Under the pieces are notes generated by a model, which was not told the origin of the DNA, ran no database searches, and saw nothing but the letters and a program-made list of their open reading frames with translations. From Corynebacterium afermentans subsp. afermentans (GTDB taxonomy: Bacteria; Actinomycetota; Actinomycetes; Mycobacteriales; Mycobacteriaceae): a stretch of DNA of 64,000 nucleotides. The stretch spans positions 1,860,001-1,924,000 of the forward strand of contig NZ_CP046606.1 of NCBI RefSeq assembly GCF_030408355.1, written 5' to 3'. Of the stretch, positions 41,986 through 50,768 are shown piece after piece. The position numbers were made by a program, and so were the translations under genes. Position 1 is the first letter of the stretch. Each line of letters opens with the position of its first letter.

Positions 41986-43236
41986 TTAAGCGCGTTCAAC
42001 ATGTGCACCAAGCGCGTTTAACTGCTCGACGAAAGCCGGGTAGCCGCGGTCGATGTGGTGCACCTCGTGCACGGTGGTCACCCCGTCTGCAACCAGACCG
42101 GCGAGCACGAGGCCGGCGCCTGCACGGATGTCGGAAGACCAGACGTCGGTCGAAGACAGGTTGTTCACCCCACGCAACATGACGTGGTGGCCGTCCACAT
42201 GCGCGTCAGCCCCCAGGCGCAGCATTTCGTCCACGAACCGGAAGCGCGCCTCGAAGACGTTCTCGGTGATCACGGATACGCCGTCGGCAATCGCGGACAG
42301 CGCAATCGCCATGGGCTGCAGGTCGGTGGGAAATCCCGGGTATGGCAAGGTCTGATAGTCCACGGCGCGCGGGCGGTGGTCCATGCGCACGCGGAATCCG
42401 TTGTCATACGTCTCCACGTCGGCGCCCGCGAGCTTCAGCTTCGAAAGGGCCAAGTGCAGGTGCCCGGGTGCCGCACCGGTGACGGTGATGTCGCCCTGCG
42501 TCATCGCGGCCGCGTACGCCCACGTGCCGGCGACGATGCGGTCGCCGACCACCGTGTGCTCCGTCGGCGAGAGCGAATCGACGCCATCGACAGTGATGGT
42601 GGACGTGCCGGCACCGTCGATACGCGCGCCCATGGAGTTCAGCAAGGTGCACAGGTCCACAATCTCCGGTTCGCGCGCCGCGTTGTCCAGCACTGTGCGG
42701 CCATCCGCGAGCACGGCTGCGGTGATGATGTTCTCCGTCGCTCCCACGGACGGGAAGTCCAGTTTGATGGAGGCGCCGGTGAGTCTCTCGGCACGCGCCA
42801 CCACTGCTCCGTGCTCGATATGCGTGGTCGCGCCCAGTTTCTCCAGGCCGGACTGGTGCATATCCAGCGGTCGGGACCCGATCGCGTCGCCGCCGGGAAG
42901 CGCCACATACGCCTCGGTGCAGCGGGCCACCAACGGTCCTAGCACCGCCACGGAGGCGCGGAACTGGCGCACCGCATCAAAGTCGGCGTGCGGGGAAACC
43001 TCGGCCGGGGTGTGAATGCGCACCACGTCGCCTTCGATGTCCACCTCGCAGCCCAGCCCGACCAGGACGTCGCGCATCAGCGGAACATCAAGGATCTGCG
43101 GGCAGTTACGCAGCGTGGTGGTGCCTTCGGCCAGAAGGGCTGCGGCCATCAGCTTGAGCACGCTGTTCTTGGCGCCGTCGACGCGAACTTCGCCCGCAAG
43201 CCGGGCGCCACCTGAAACCAAAAACCGTTCTTTCAC
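41986..43236 (-). CDS. murA: UDP-N-acetylglucosamine 1-carboxyvinyltransferase with Asp117
   Basis: A 416-residue enzyme that adds enolpyruvate to UDP-N-acetylglucosamine, the first committed step of peptidoglycan synthesis. [18 protein letters not shown] (21-38) and the domain-linking SGLEKLGA region are typical. The loop that normally holds the fosfomycin-reactive Cys reads [11 protein letters not shown] with Asp117, as in Mycobacterium tuberculosis, so the enzyme is expected to resist fosfomycin. GTG 43236 (KERFLVSGG) is chosen by homology. It lies directly before the rRNA operon and 45 bases after ramA. Confidence 0.96.
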   Translation of the reverse strand: MKERFLVSGGARLAGEVRVDGAKNSVLKLMAAALLAEGTTTLRNCPQILDVPLMRDVLVGLGCEVDIEGDVVRIHTPAEVSPHADFDAVRQFRASVAVLGPLVARCTEAYVALPGGDAIGSRPLDMHQSGLEKLGATTHIEHGAVVARAERLTGASIKLDFPSVGATENIITAAVLADGRTVLDNAAREPEIVDLCTLLNSMGARIDGAGTSTITVDGVDSLSPTEHTVVGDRIVAGTWAYAAAMTQGDITVTGAAPGHLHLALSKLKLAGADVETYDNGFRVRMDHRPRAVDYQTLPYPGFPTDLQPMAIALSAIADGVSVITENVFEARFRFVDEMLRLGADAHVDGHHVMLRGVNNLSSTDVWSSDIRAGAGLVLAGLVADGVTTVHEVHHIDRGYPAFVEQLNALGAHVERA

Positions 43237-43281
43237 GTCCGCCACAGTACAGAACCGCAAGCGACGTCGATAGGCAAATGC

Positions 43282-44130
43282 TTAAGGCAGCGCGCCGATG
43301 CGACGGGCGGCATTGACCGCCTCATACCTGGTGTGAGCACCGAGTTTGCGCATCACGCTGCGGAGGTAGGACTTCACGGTCTCAGCACCGATGCCCATCT
43401 CCGCGGCAGCCTCAACGTTGGTGTGCCCAAGGGCCACGCAGGCAAGCACGTCCAGCTCGCGCGCCGACAACTTGGTGGTCTGCTTCACGGCGACCGGAGA
43501 CACCAGCTGCTCGCAGAGCTGCTCCAGCTCCTTGCGCAGCTTCTCGTCCTCCACCCGGTTCGTCAGCATGCGCAGCTTCGAGTGGGTCGCGCGCACCTGC
43601 TCCCACTCCGCGCCGTTCATCGCACGCCCGGACTTCGCGCCAGCCCGGTCCCCGCCGTCGGAGGAGCGCAGCGCCGCATTGACCGCAAGCTCCTGCTCGA
43701 GGGTGCGGGCGGTCATAGCGACCTCTTCGATAACTTTGTCGCCCAGACGCACGGGCGAATGCACGCCGACGTACAAAACGCCCCGGATCTCGCGCTGCAC
43801 GATCACCGGCACGGCCACGACGGAGTGCAGGCCCTCGTCCTGAATCTGCTGGTCGTACTCGTGGGAGATCACAGAAGCGCGCGTGTAGTCGGCGATACCC
43901 ACGGCGCGGCGGGTAGACACGACACGGCCGCCAACGCCAGCGCCCTCAGCGATGCTGAGGTTCTGCAGTGCCGGAGTGCGCAGGCCGATCCATTGGGTGA
44001 TCTGGATCCGGTTGTCCGACAAGAGAGTGCCGTACATCGCCACTGGAATGCCGGTTGCGGTCTTCAGCGCGGTCAGCGCCGCGCGAATCGCGTCATCGTC
44101 GTCCTTGATGCGCTGCGCATCCATCGTCAT
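43282..44130 (-). CDS. ramA: LuxR-family global regulator RamA
   Basis: A 282-residue regulator, the same length as C. glutamicum RamA, which controls acetate, ethanol, TCA-cycle and other carbon genes. The N-terminal GAF-like sensor domain (about 1-150, with GLRTPALQNLSIAEG and GLHSVVAVPV) is followed by a linker and the C-terminal LuxR helix-turn-helix (LSARELDVLACVALGHTNVE to RRIGALP). The last 60 residues appear nearly identical to the C. glutamicum protein as I recall it. GAAGG precedes ATG 44130 by eight bases. It heads the ramA-murA direction. Confidence 0.95.
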   Translation of the reverse strand: MTMDAQRIKDDDDAIRAALTALKTATGIPVAMYGTLLSDNRIQITQWIGLRTPALQNLSIAEGAGVGGRVVSTRRAVGIADYTRASVISHEYDQQIQDEGLHSVVAVPVIVQREIRGVLYVGVHSPVRLGDKVIEEVAMTARTLEQELAVNAALRSSDGGDRAGAKSGRAMNGAEWEQVRATHSKLRMLTNRVEDEKLRKELEQLCEQLVSPVAVKQTTKLSARELDVLACVALGHTNVEAAAEMGIGAETVKSYLRSVMRKLGAHTRYEAVNAARRIGALP

Positions 44131-44291
44131 ACGTGTCGCCTTCCACCGTTTCGGGGGCACCCATTTGGGGCACACCCGAATCCGAACAGGACTCAAAAAC
44201 CACAGTGATCATATCGCGCGAACGGGGGTAGCCAAATTTAACCCCGCTCTCAAAGCGCGAGACGCGTCCCACCGAAACCCCTTCCGTACCG

Positions 44292-44338
44292 GACAGTACA
44301 CTACCGACAAACCATACTGTCTACTTCGGCGTGTATGC
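44292..44338 (+). promoter_or_regulatory. Putative cysK promoter with an inverted-repeat operator
   Basis: GACAGTA (44292-44298) and TACTGTC (44315-44321) form an exact inverted repeat just upstream of TATGCT (44333-44338), a likely -10 box. The arrangement suggests a sulfur-metabolism regulator site, but it does not clearly match the McbR consensus I recall. Confidence 0.4.
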
Positions 44339-44387
44339 TGTCACTGGAAACGCAACAAACCAAGAAAACCCCAGGAGGGGATGACTT

Positions 44388-45329
44388 ATGGCGAAGATCG
44401 CAAGCAACGTTCTCGACCTCATCGGCGGCACCCCGCTGGTGGAACTCACTGACATCACCGAGGCCAACGGCTCCAAGGCCCGTGTGCTGGCCAAGCTGGA
44501 GTTCTACAACCCGGCAAACTCCGTCAAGGACCGCATCGGCAAAGCCATCATCGAGGCCGCCGAGGCGTCCGGCGACCTGAAGCCGGGCGGCACCATCGTC
44601 GAAGCCACCTCCGGAAACACCGGCATTGCGCTCGCACTCGCGGGTGCCGCGAAGGGCTACAAGGTCATCCTGACCATGCCGGAAACCATGTCCAACGAGC
44701 GCCGCGTGCTGCTGCGCGCGTACGGCGCTGAGATCGTGCTCACCCCGGGCGCTGCCGGCATGAAGGGTGCCGTGGAAAAGGCCAACGAGCTGGTAGAGCA
44801 GAACGAGGGCGCCATTCTGGCCCGCCAGTTCGAGAACGAGGCCAACCCAAAGATCCACTACGCCACCACCGGCCCGGAGATCTGGGAAGACACCGACGGC
44901 GAGGTGGACATCCTCGTCGCAGGTGTGGGCACTGGCGGCACCGTCTCGGGCGCCGGCAAGTACCTCAAGGAGCAGAAGGCGGACGTCAAGGCCGTGGCCG
45001 TCGAGCCGGCTGCGTCCCCGCTGCTGTCCAAGGGCGAGGCTGGCCCGCACAAGATTCAGGGTCTGGGCGCGAACTTCATCCCGGGCACCTTGGACCGCAA
45101 CGTCGTGGACGAGATCATCGCCGTGACCAACGAGGACGCGGTGTCCACCTCCCGCGAGCTCGCGGTGAAGGATGCCATCCTCGGCGGCATCTCCGCAGGC
45201 GCGAACGTTAAGGCAGCGCTGGAGCTGGCCGAGCGCGAGGAGAACGCGGGCAAGACCATCGTGGTGATCATTCCGGACTTCGGCGAGCGCTACGTCTCCA
45301 CCGTCCTGTACGAGGACATCCGCGACTAA
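44388..45329 (+). CDS. cysK: Cysteine synthase A (O-acetylserine sulfhydrylase)
   Basis: A 313-residue PLP enzyme that makes cysteine from O-acetylserine and sulfide. The PLP lysine is Lys47 in NPANSVKDR, the substrate loop is [10 protein letters not shown], the phosphate-binding loop is [12 protein letters not shown], and [11 protein letters not shown] closes the site. CAGGAGGGG precedes ATG 44388. It is followed by a terminator and then cysE, whose product supplies its substrate and forms the cysteine synthase complex. Confidence 0.98.
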   Translation: MAKIASNVLDLIGGTPLVELTDITEANGSKARVLAKLEFYNPANSVKDRIGKAIIEAAEASGDLKPGGTIVEATSGNTGIALALAGAAKGYKVILTMPETMSNERRVLLRAYGAEIVLTPGAAGMKGAVEKANELVEQNEGAILARQFENEANPKIHYATTGPEIWEDTDGEVDILVAGVGTGGTVSGAGKYLKEQKADVKAVAVEPAASPLLSKGEAGPHKIQGLGANFIPGTLDRNVVDEIIAVTNEDAVSTSRELAVKDAILGGISAGANVKAALELAEREENAGKTIVVIIPDFGERYVSTVLYEDIRD

Positions 45330-45356
45330 GCACTTTTGCTTAGCGACGAGCTGTCG

Positions 45357-45396
45357 CCCCCCGGCACCGACACCATCCGGCGCCGGGGGAATTTTT
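45357..45396 (+). terminator. Terminator after cysK
   Basis: CCCCGGCACCG pairs with CGGCGCCGGGG (one mismatch) and is followed by AATTTTTA, 28 bases after the cysK stop. Confidence 0.88.
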
Positions 45397-45435
45397 ATCC
45401 CCACAGAAAATGAACCGCTTGGTACACTGCGCCCC

Positions 45436-46035
45436 ATGCTTTCCCTGGCTGCAAAGGTTGTTTCCACTGTCCGCGAGGACCTGGCGAACGCGCGCGATCA
45501 CGATCCCGCCGCACGCGGCGACGTCGAAAACGCGGTGGTGTACTCGGGTCTGCACGCCATCTGGGTGCACCGCCTCTGCCACGCAATGTGGGAACGGAGC
45601 TGGAAGGGCCCGGCGCGCATCCTGGCGCAGCTGAACCGGTTCTTCACCGGCATTGAGATCCACCCCGGTGCGACAATCGGCCGCCGGTTCTTCATCGACC
45701 ACGGCATGGGCATCGTGATCGGCGAAACTGCGGAGATCGGCGACGGCGTAATGCTCTACCACGGCGTCACCCTGGGCGGGCAGGTGCTCACGCAGACGAA
45801 ACGCCACCCCACCATCGGCGACAACGTCACCATCGGCGCGGGCGCGAAGGTGCTGGGCCCGGTGACCATCGGTGCCGGTTCCGCCGTCGGCGCGAACGCG
45901 GTGGTGACCAAGGACGTGCCGGAAAATTCCATCGCAGTTGGTATTCCGGCGAAGGTCCGTCCGCGTAAGACGGACGAGTGCGTGAAGCTGGTGGACCCGG
46001 ACAGCTACATCGATCCGGGCAGCTACATCATCTAG
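45436..46035 (+). CDS. cysE: Serine O-acetyltransferase
   Basis: A 199-residue enzyme that acetylates serine with acetyl-CoA. The helical N-terminal domain is followed by left-handed beta-helix hexapeptide repeats ([18 protein letters not shown] and [20 protein letters not shown]), with the catalytic His in [12 protein letters not shown]. The C-terminal tail ends DPGSYII, matching the Ile-terminated tail that docks into CysK. TACACT lies seven bases before ATG and no Shine-Dalgarno is present, so a separate leaderless promoter after the cysK terminator is likely. Confidence 0.97.
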   Translation: MLSLAAKVVSTVREDLANARDHDPAARGDVENAVVYSGLHAIWVHRLCHAMWERSWKGPARILAQLNRFFTGIEIHPGATIGRRFFIDHGMGIVIGETAEIGDGVMLYHGVTLGGQVLTQTKRHPTIGDNVTIGAGAKVLGPVTIGAGSAVGANAVVTKDVPENSIAVGIPAKVRPRKTDECVKLVDPDSYIDPGSYII

Positions 46036-46326
46036 TTACGCCAGCAGGTCCCGGTACTGCGGGTTTTGCTCAATGTAGCGCTCAACAGCGGGGCAGGACG
46101 GGGTGACCAACATGTCGTCTGCGCGGGCGTCGTCGAGCGCCGCCTGGATAAGCGGCTTGGACAGGCCCTGGCCGCGGAATTTGGGGTCCACCACGGTGTG
46201 CGGCAGGTCGCGCACACCGTTCGCGTCGGCGTAGGTGGCAAAGCCCGCCACTTCCCCGCCCACGAGGATTTCGTACTGGTTTTCCGTCTCGTTCTTCTGC
46301 ACGGATATTTCCGGGTTCTCAGACAT
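46036..46326 (-). CDS. Small GNAT-family N-acetyltransferase (YjdJ-like)
   Basis: A 96-residue single-domain acetyltransferase. The acetyl-CoA loop is KFRGQGLSKPLIQAAL, and the C-terminal TPSCPAVERYIEQNPQY segment, with Cys, Pro and a closing Tyr helix, is typical of the short YjdJ/GTNAT group. Substrate is unknown. It ends exactly back to back with cysE (stops at 46033-46035 and 46036-46038). A similar gene follows cysE in other corynebacteria. Confidence 0.88.
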   Translation of the reverse strand: MSENPEISVQKNETENQYEILVGGEVAGFATYADANGVRDLPHTVVDPKFRGQGLSKPLIQAALDDARADDMLVTPSCPAVERYIEQNPQYRDLLA

Positions 46327-46341
46327 GCAGCCGACTATATG

Positions 46342-46377
46342 CGAAACCCCTTCCGCATTGCCGCGGAAGGGGTTTCG
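46342..46377 (-). terminator. Hairpin downstream of tRNA-Phe
   Basis: CGAAACCCCTTCCGC and GCGGAAGGGGTTTCG form a 15-bp perfect stem around a six-base loop. It lies just after tRNA-Phe on the minus strand and only 15 bases before the start of the small acetyltransferase gene. Confidence 0.8.
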
Positions 46378-46383
46378 GGAGTG

Positions 46384-46456
46384 TGGCCAGAGCCAGGATC
46401 GAACTGGCGACCCCACACTTTTCAGGCGTGTGCTCTACCAACTGAGCTATCTGGCC
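46384..46456 (-). tRNA. tRNA-Phe (anticodon GAA)
   Basis: On the minus strand GGCCAGATAGCTCAG and TCTGGCC-A form the acceptor; the anticodon loop CTGAAAA gives GAA. The length is 73 bases and CCA is not encoded. Confidence 0.95.
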
Positions 46457-46484
46457 GGAACTACTCGTTTGCCAAGCAATTCAG

Positions 46485-46558
46485 CGACCCTGACGGGACT
46501 TGAACCCGCGACCTCCGCCGTGACAGGGCGGCGCGCTAACCAACTGCGCCACAGGGCC
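46485..46558 (-). tRNA. tRNA-Asp (anticodon GTC), copy 1
   Basis: On the minus strand GGCCCTGTGGCGCAG and CAGGGTC-G form the acceptor; the loop CTGTCAC gives GTC. It is identical over its full length to a second copy at 47370-47443. Confidence 0.95.
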
Positions 46559-46620
46559 TTATTCTGTTGTTTTCAGTGCGCCTTCCAGTGTGTTTCACAC
46601 TGTCTCTTGCACGAGTTGAT

Positions 46621-47325
46621 ACATTACACAGCACCCTCGATCGGCCACAAATCGCCAGCGTACGGGAGGTTGCAGGCCCGGATTGCTCTTCGACGCCCAC
46701 GTGCGAGGAAGAACACGACCGCCGAGCAGCCCCGCTCCGATCCGTCTTCATGCGTCGGCGTCCAATCCGGGCCGCCGTTGCCAAGTTCGCCATCCATGGC
46801 CACCTCGAACTCGAAAGGCTGCTCCGCGCCAGTGATGTCATAGCCTTCATGCACCCGCCCCATGCCGACCCAGATGTATTACTCACCCTGGTAGGGAGTG
46901 CTGGTGTCGTGCCTTGCGCAGCGCGTTGCCCATCGGTGTGTAGCCCTTCGGCGTCAGCCCGTCGATAGCCGCGCCGAACTTTTGGTTGTCCACCTTGCCA
47001 ATTAGCACGAGGCGCTGGATGTCCTTGCAGCCTTTTTCGCGGTTGTCGGGCGCGTTGGATTCCTGCGCGCCGTAGGCAATGAGCCCCATCTGCGCGGTAT
47101 CCGGCAGGAAATCAACGAGCTCGCGGGTCGCTTTCTTCGCCGCGTCGATACGCGGCCCCTCGGCGTCCTCCTCGACCATGGAGTAGGACGCATCCAGAAT
47201 CAGAACACCCTTCGCGTCAGCGGAGCCTCCGCTTGCCGACGCCCTCGTGGTAGAGCTCGACAGCGTCTTCGTCTCAGCGCTGACTGCAGTGCTCGATTCC
47301 GCGGCAACAGATGTTCTGGAGATAG
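46621..47325 (-). pseudogene. Degenerate VWA-domain protein gene
   Basis: The upstream part encodes AAESSTAVSAETKT and then a von Willebrand A domain start with the MIDAS motif LILDASYSM and LVDFLPDTAQMGLIAYGAQE, reaching TPMGNALRKA before shifting out of frame near 46905. In another frame HDTSTPYQGE, a stop, then YIWVGMGRVHEGYDITGAE and an acidic tail continue to about 46621. The signal-peptide region is missing and most of the VWA domain after the first third has been lost, so the gene is broken by truncation, an internal deletion or frameshift, and a stop. It lies between two identical tRNA-Asp genes. Confidence 0.8.
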
Positions 47326-47369
47326 CAAAAGGCCAGTCCCCGGTTTTCCGAGAACTGGCGTGCATTTGG

Positions 47370-47443
47370 CGACCCTGACGGGACTTGAACCCGCGACCTC
47401 CGCCGTGACAGGGCGGCGCGCTAACCAACTGCGCCACAGGGCC
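47370..47443 (-). tRNA. tRNA-Asp (anticodon GTC), copy 2
   Basis: Identical to copy 1; the shared block is 75 bases (46484-46558 and 47369-47443), offset by 885 bases. It lies one base after tRNA-Glu on the minus strand, so the two are probably cotranscribed. Confidence 0.95.
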
Positions 47444-47444
47444 G

Positions 47445-47517
47445 TACCCCCAACGGGATTCGAACCCGTGTTGCCGCCGTGAAAGGGCGGAGTCCTAGGC
47501 CTCTAGACGATGGGGGC
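47445..47517 (-). tRNA. tRNA-Glu (anticodon TTC)
   Basis: On the minus strand GCCCCCATCGTCTAGAGGCC begins the gene; the anticodon loop CTTTCAC gives TTC, and TGGGGGT-A closes the acceptor with a terminal G-T pair as in other actinobacterial tRNA-Glu. Confidence 0.95.
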
Positions 47518-47586
47518 CTGTCAAAAAGACAGCTCGCCCATCATACGACAGCGCGCCTATATCAACCAAATACGCAGTTCGGCTGG

Positions 47587-48000
47587 CTAACGGGCGACCG
47601 GAGTCATGCGCGAACGGTCATCGTTGGAACGAACAACCTGGGTACCGAACGGGAAGCAGGTGACGGGGATGAGCTTGAGGTTCGCCCACGCCAGCGGCAG
47701 ACCGATGATGGTGACCGCTTGGGCAGCCGCGGTAATGACGTGGCCGATGGCCAGCCACAGCCCCGCGACGATAAACCAGATGACGTTGCCGAGCAGGCCA
47801 AACGCCCCGGTATCGCCCTGCACGACCTCGCGGCCAAACGGCCAGATAACGAAACCTGCGATGCGGAACGACGCCACCCCGAACGGGATAGTCACAATGA
47901 GCACGCACGCGATGATGCCCGCCAGCACGTAGCCGAGGAACAACCAAATGCCCGCGGTGAGAAACCAGATGATGTTGAGAATGAAGCGAAGTAAACCCAT
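47587..48000 (-). CDS. YccF domain-containing inner membrane protein
   Basis: A 137-residue protein with two YccF repeats: NIIWFLTAGIWLFLGYVLAG with IPFGVASFRIAGFVIWPFGR, then NVIWFIVAGLWLAIGHVITA with LPLAWANLKLIPVTCFPFGT. About four membrane segments are expected. The function is unknown. TAGGAT lies six bases before ATG 48000 and may act as a -10 box of a leaderless transcript; part of it could also serve as a weak ribosome site. Confidence 0.92.
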   Translation of the reverse strand: MGLLRFILNIIWFLTAGIWLFLGYVLAGIIACVLIVTIPFGVASFRIAGFVIWPFGREVVQGDTGAFGLLGNVIWFIVAGLWLAIGHVITAAAQAVTIIGLPLAWANLKLIPVTCFPFGTQVVRSNDDRSRMTPVAR

Positions 48001-48009
48001 ACCTGGATC

Positions 48010-48774
48010 CTAGCCAGGCAAGACGAGCAGGCTCACCGCCATGACCGCCATACCTGCGATGAGGCCGTAGATGGCGGTGTGGTGGCGGCCGGTCTGGATG
48101 GCGGTGGGAAGCAGTTTGTCCAGGCTGACAAACACCATGATCCCGGCGATGGCGGCGTAGGCCACGCCGAGCGTCTCCGGGCCCAGGAACGGGCGAAGCA
48201 ACAGGAACCCGATAAGAGCACCCAACGGCTCGGCCAACCCGGACAGCGTGGCCCAGCCGGCGGCCTTCCACTTCTGCCCGGTGGCCTGCCGTAGCGGCAC
48301 CGCCACGGCCACACCTTCCGGGATGTTGTGGATGGCGATCGCGATAGCAATCGGAAGGCCCAGCGCAGGATCTTCAAGCGCCGCGATGAAGGAGGCGAAC
48401 CCCTCCGGGAAGTTGTGCACCGCGATGGCTAACCCGGTAACCACGCCGACATTGCGCATGGTTTTTCCGCCCGAAGGGTCTTCGTGTGGATTGATCTCTT
48501 CGGGCACGAACCTGTCAATCAACGCGATGACGGCGATGCCCGCGAAGAACGCGACGGTGCCCCACACTTGCGCCCTGTCGTCGCCCCCGAGCGAGGCGAC
48601 CCCCTCCGGCAGCAGCTCCACCAGCGAGATGTAGACCATCACGCCGGCGGAAAATCCCAACGAAGCAGCGAGGAACTTGTCGCTGGGGTTGCGCTTGAGC
48701 GCCACAAGCAGGCCGCCGAGGCCGGTGGAAAGGCCGGCGAAGAGCGAGAGCCCGAACGCAAGCGCAACATTCAT
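48010..48774 (-). CDS. zupT: ZIP-family divalent metal transporter (ZupT-like)
   Basis: A 254-residue transporter with eight membrane segments that imports zinc and possibly iron or manganese. The metal sites are VHNFPEGFASF in helix 4 and IHNIPEGVAVAVPL in helix 5, with LVELLPEG in helix 2, as in ZupT. The cytosolic loop with DPSGGK is short. TAGAGT lies seven bases before ATG with no Shine-Dalgarno, suggesting leaderless expression. The gene is 26 bases downstream of the pyruvate decarboxylase gene. Confidence 0.93.
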   Translation of the reverse strand: MNVALAFGLSLFAGLSTGLGGLLVALKRNPSDKFLAASLGFSAGVMVYISLVELLPEGVASLGGDDRAQVWGTVAFFAGIAVIALIDRFVPEEINPHEDPSGGKTMRNVGVVTGLAIAVHNFPEGFASFIAALEDPALGLPIAIAIAIHNIPEGVAVAVPLRQATGQKWKAAGWATLSGLAEPLGALIGFLLLRPFLGPETLGVAYAAIAGIMVFVSLDKLLPTAIQTGRHHTAIYGLIAGMAVMAVSLLVLPG

Positions 48775-48800
48775 GCGGGTAACTCTAGCCCCTAGTTGCC

Positions 48801-50504
48801 CTACTGGGCGCTAGCGGGCGGACGCCCAATCGCCGCCGAGACGGGCTTGCCCCACTTGACCAGATCCTGCGTCATATCGTCGTGCGGGATCTGCGCTTCG
48901 ATGACCACGGGGCGACGGGTGTTTTCGCTGGCGATGCGAAGCGCCTGGCGAAGCTCGCCGGCAGTGGTGGCGGTGATGCCGATGCCCTCGCCGTCGCCCG
49001 CGTTGAATGCGCTGACCAGGCCTGCGTAGTCCCAGTTCTTGTAATAGTTGTATGGGCCCTCGTGCAGGGCGGATTCGATGACGTAGCCCTTGTTGTTCAC
49101 CACGATGACGGTGATGTTGTCCTCGTAGCGGATCATGTTGCACACCTCTTGGGCGGTGAGCTGGAATGAGCCGTCGCCGACCATGAGGATCGTGTGGTGC
49201 TCGTTGCCTTTAGCTATGGCGTATCCGTGGGCGGAAGGCACCGACCAGCCGATGGCGCCCCACTGCATCTCAATCTCAAAGCCCGCGCCGCCTGGCAGCT
49301 GCATGTGCATCCCGTTGAACCAGGAGTCGCCGGTTTCAGCGAACAGCGTGGAATCGGCGCTGATCAGCTCGTTGATCTGGTGCACCATCTCGGCGCGGGT
49401 GAGCGGAGCCGAATCCTCTGCAGGGGTGTAGTCGGCCGCCTCACCGGTGATGTCGTCCCGGTTGTATTGGTCGAGTGTGGCGGTGTTGCGCTCCACCTTT
49501 GCCTCGAGTGCCTCCAGCACAGCGGCGATAGGCAGGTTAGTGTACTTTGCGCCCGGCGTGGTCACGCCGTCCTCGGCAACGGCGATGTAGCCGGAGTCGT
49601 TCGGCACCGTGGTCGTCCAACCCACCGTGGAGTAATCCGTGAACATCGGGCCCGCAGCCAACACGCAATCGGCAAGGTCCACCATGGCCTCTGCACCTGG
49701 AGCGGAGGAATTGCCCAAGTAGTGGCCGATGAATTGCGGGTGATCCTCCGGGAAGAAGCTCTTGGCGTTCGGCTGCACGGCCACCGCGCATCCGATGGTC
49801 TCCGCCACACGTTTGAAAGCGTCGATGGCACCGTACGGGCGCAGGTGCGGGCCGGCAAGCAGGAGCGGTTTTTCCGCAGCGTTGATTCGCTCGGCGATCT
49901 CGGATGCCGCCCGCTCGACCGCCTCCTGGTCGTAGTCGACCTCCCACGCACGCTCGAACGTTCTCGGCTGCGGGTCCGCGCACTCGGCGTCCGCCAAGTT
50001 GGAAGCGATCTCGATGTAGCACGGTTTGGATTCGCGCAGGGCGGTGGCGATGGCGTCGTCGATAAGCGACGGTGCCTCCTCGGCGGTGAGGATGCGAACC
50101 GTCTTGCAGGTGACGGGGCGGAACATCTCCTCTTGGTAGGAGTAATCCGTCGTGCCGATGGTGTGGTGCAGGAAGCGGCCGGACGCCTCGTCGTTAGTGT
50201 TGTAGCCGGCGGAGATGAAGATCATGGGCAGGCGTTCCGCGTACGCGCCGGCGACGCCGTTGAGCGCGGAGAATGCGCCTACGTTGAAGGTGATCACACA
50301 GGCGGAGGCGCCGTTTGCGCGGGCGTAGCCCTCGGCGGCGTAGGCGGCGTTGAGCTCGTTGGTGCAGCTCATCATCTTCAGGTTGTCGTTCTTCAGCAGC
50401 TCATCCAGCAGTTGCAGGTTATAGTCACCCGGAACCTGGAAGTAGTGGTCCAGGCCGATTTGCTCAAGTCGGGTGGCCAGGTAGTGGCCGACGGTGGTAG
50501 TCAT
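48801..50504 (-). CDS. pdc: Pyruvate decarboxylase (Zymomonas type)
   Basis: A 567-residue thiamine-diphosphate enzyme expected to convert pyruvate to acetaldehyde and CO2. Catalytic residues fall exactly where they do in Zymomonas mobilis PDC: Asp27 (VPGDYN), Glu50 (CTNELN) and His113-His114 (FLHHTIGTTDY). The ThDP motif runs from VGDGSFQLTAQE to VVNNKGYVIE. AETGDSWFN, EMQWGAIGWSVP, HEGPYNYYKNWDYAGL and LVKWGKPV also match that family, as distinct from indolepyruvate decarboxylases. ATG 50504 has AAAGG six bases upstream. PDC is rare in bacteria and not part of the usual Corynebacterium set. Indolepyruvate or phenylpyruvate activity cannot be excluded. Confidence 0.88.
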   Translation of the reverse strand: MTTTVGHYLATRLEQIGLDHYFQVPGDYNLQLLDELLKNDNLKMMSCTNELNAAYAAEGYARANGASACVITFNVGAFSALNGVAGAYAERLPMIFISAGYNTNDEASGRFLHHTIGTTDYSYQEEMFRPVTCKTVRILTAEEAPSLIDDAIATALRESKPCYIEIASNLADAECADPQPRTFERAWEVDYDQEAVERAASEIAERINAAEKPLLLAGPHLRPYGAIDAFKRVAETIGCAVAVQPNAKSFFPEDHPQFIGHYLGNSSAPGAEAMVDLADCVLAAGPMFTDYSTVGWTTTVPNDSGYIAVAEDGVTTPGAKYTNLPIAAVLEALEAKVERNTATLDQYNRDDITGEAADYTPAEDSAPLTRAEMVHQINELISADSTLFAETGDSWFNGMHMQLPGGAGFEIEMQWGAIGWSVPSAHGYAIAKGNEHHTILMVGDGSFQLTAQEVCNMIRYEDNITVIVVNNKGYVIESALHEGPYNYYKNWDYAGLVSAFNAGDGEGIGITATTAGELRQALRIASENTRRPVVIEAQIPHDDMTQDLVKWGKPVSAAIGRPPASAQ

Positions 50505-50609
50505 GGTTGCCTTTCTGTAGGACCGTTGGATCACCCACGGTATGCAACACCCGTATTGATAGCACCATAATCTTGGCGACTCCCCCGCTTCATTGTGACG
50601 CGCACAACA

Positions 50610-50638
50610 AACCCCCGCCACGGTGTGTGACGGGGGTT
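50610..50638 (-). terminator. Terminator after tRNA-Lys
   Basis: AACCCCCG and CGGGGGTT form an eight-bp stem around a 13-base loop in which CAC/GTG pairs can extend it; on the minus strand it is followed by TGTTGTG. Confidence 0.75.
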
Positions 50639-50643
50639 GAAGG

Positions 50644-50716
50644 TGGGCCCTGCGGGGATCGAACCCGCGACCTGCGGATTAAAAGTCCGTAGCTCTACCA
50701 ACTGAGCTAAAGGCCC
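50644..50716 (-). tRNA. tRNA-Lys (anticodon TTT)
   Basis: On the minus strand GGGCCTTTAGCTCAG and AGGGCCC-A form the acceptor; the loop CTTTTAA gives TTT. The length is 73 bases and CCA is not encoded. Confidence 0.95.
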
Positions 50717-50768
50717 GCGGGGGCTAATGGTAGCCCGTGGGCCCATTAGCCCGGAAATCGGGGCTGGC

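Noticed and set aside
46536..46886. Minus-strand open frame with about 116 codons between the tRNA-Asp genes
   Set aside because: Its frame is one base off the VWA remnant and runs into tRNA-Asp; the peptide is Ser/Arg-rich nonsense.
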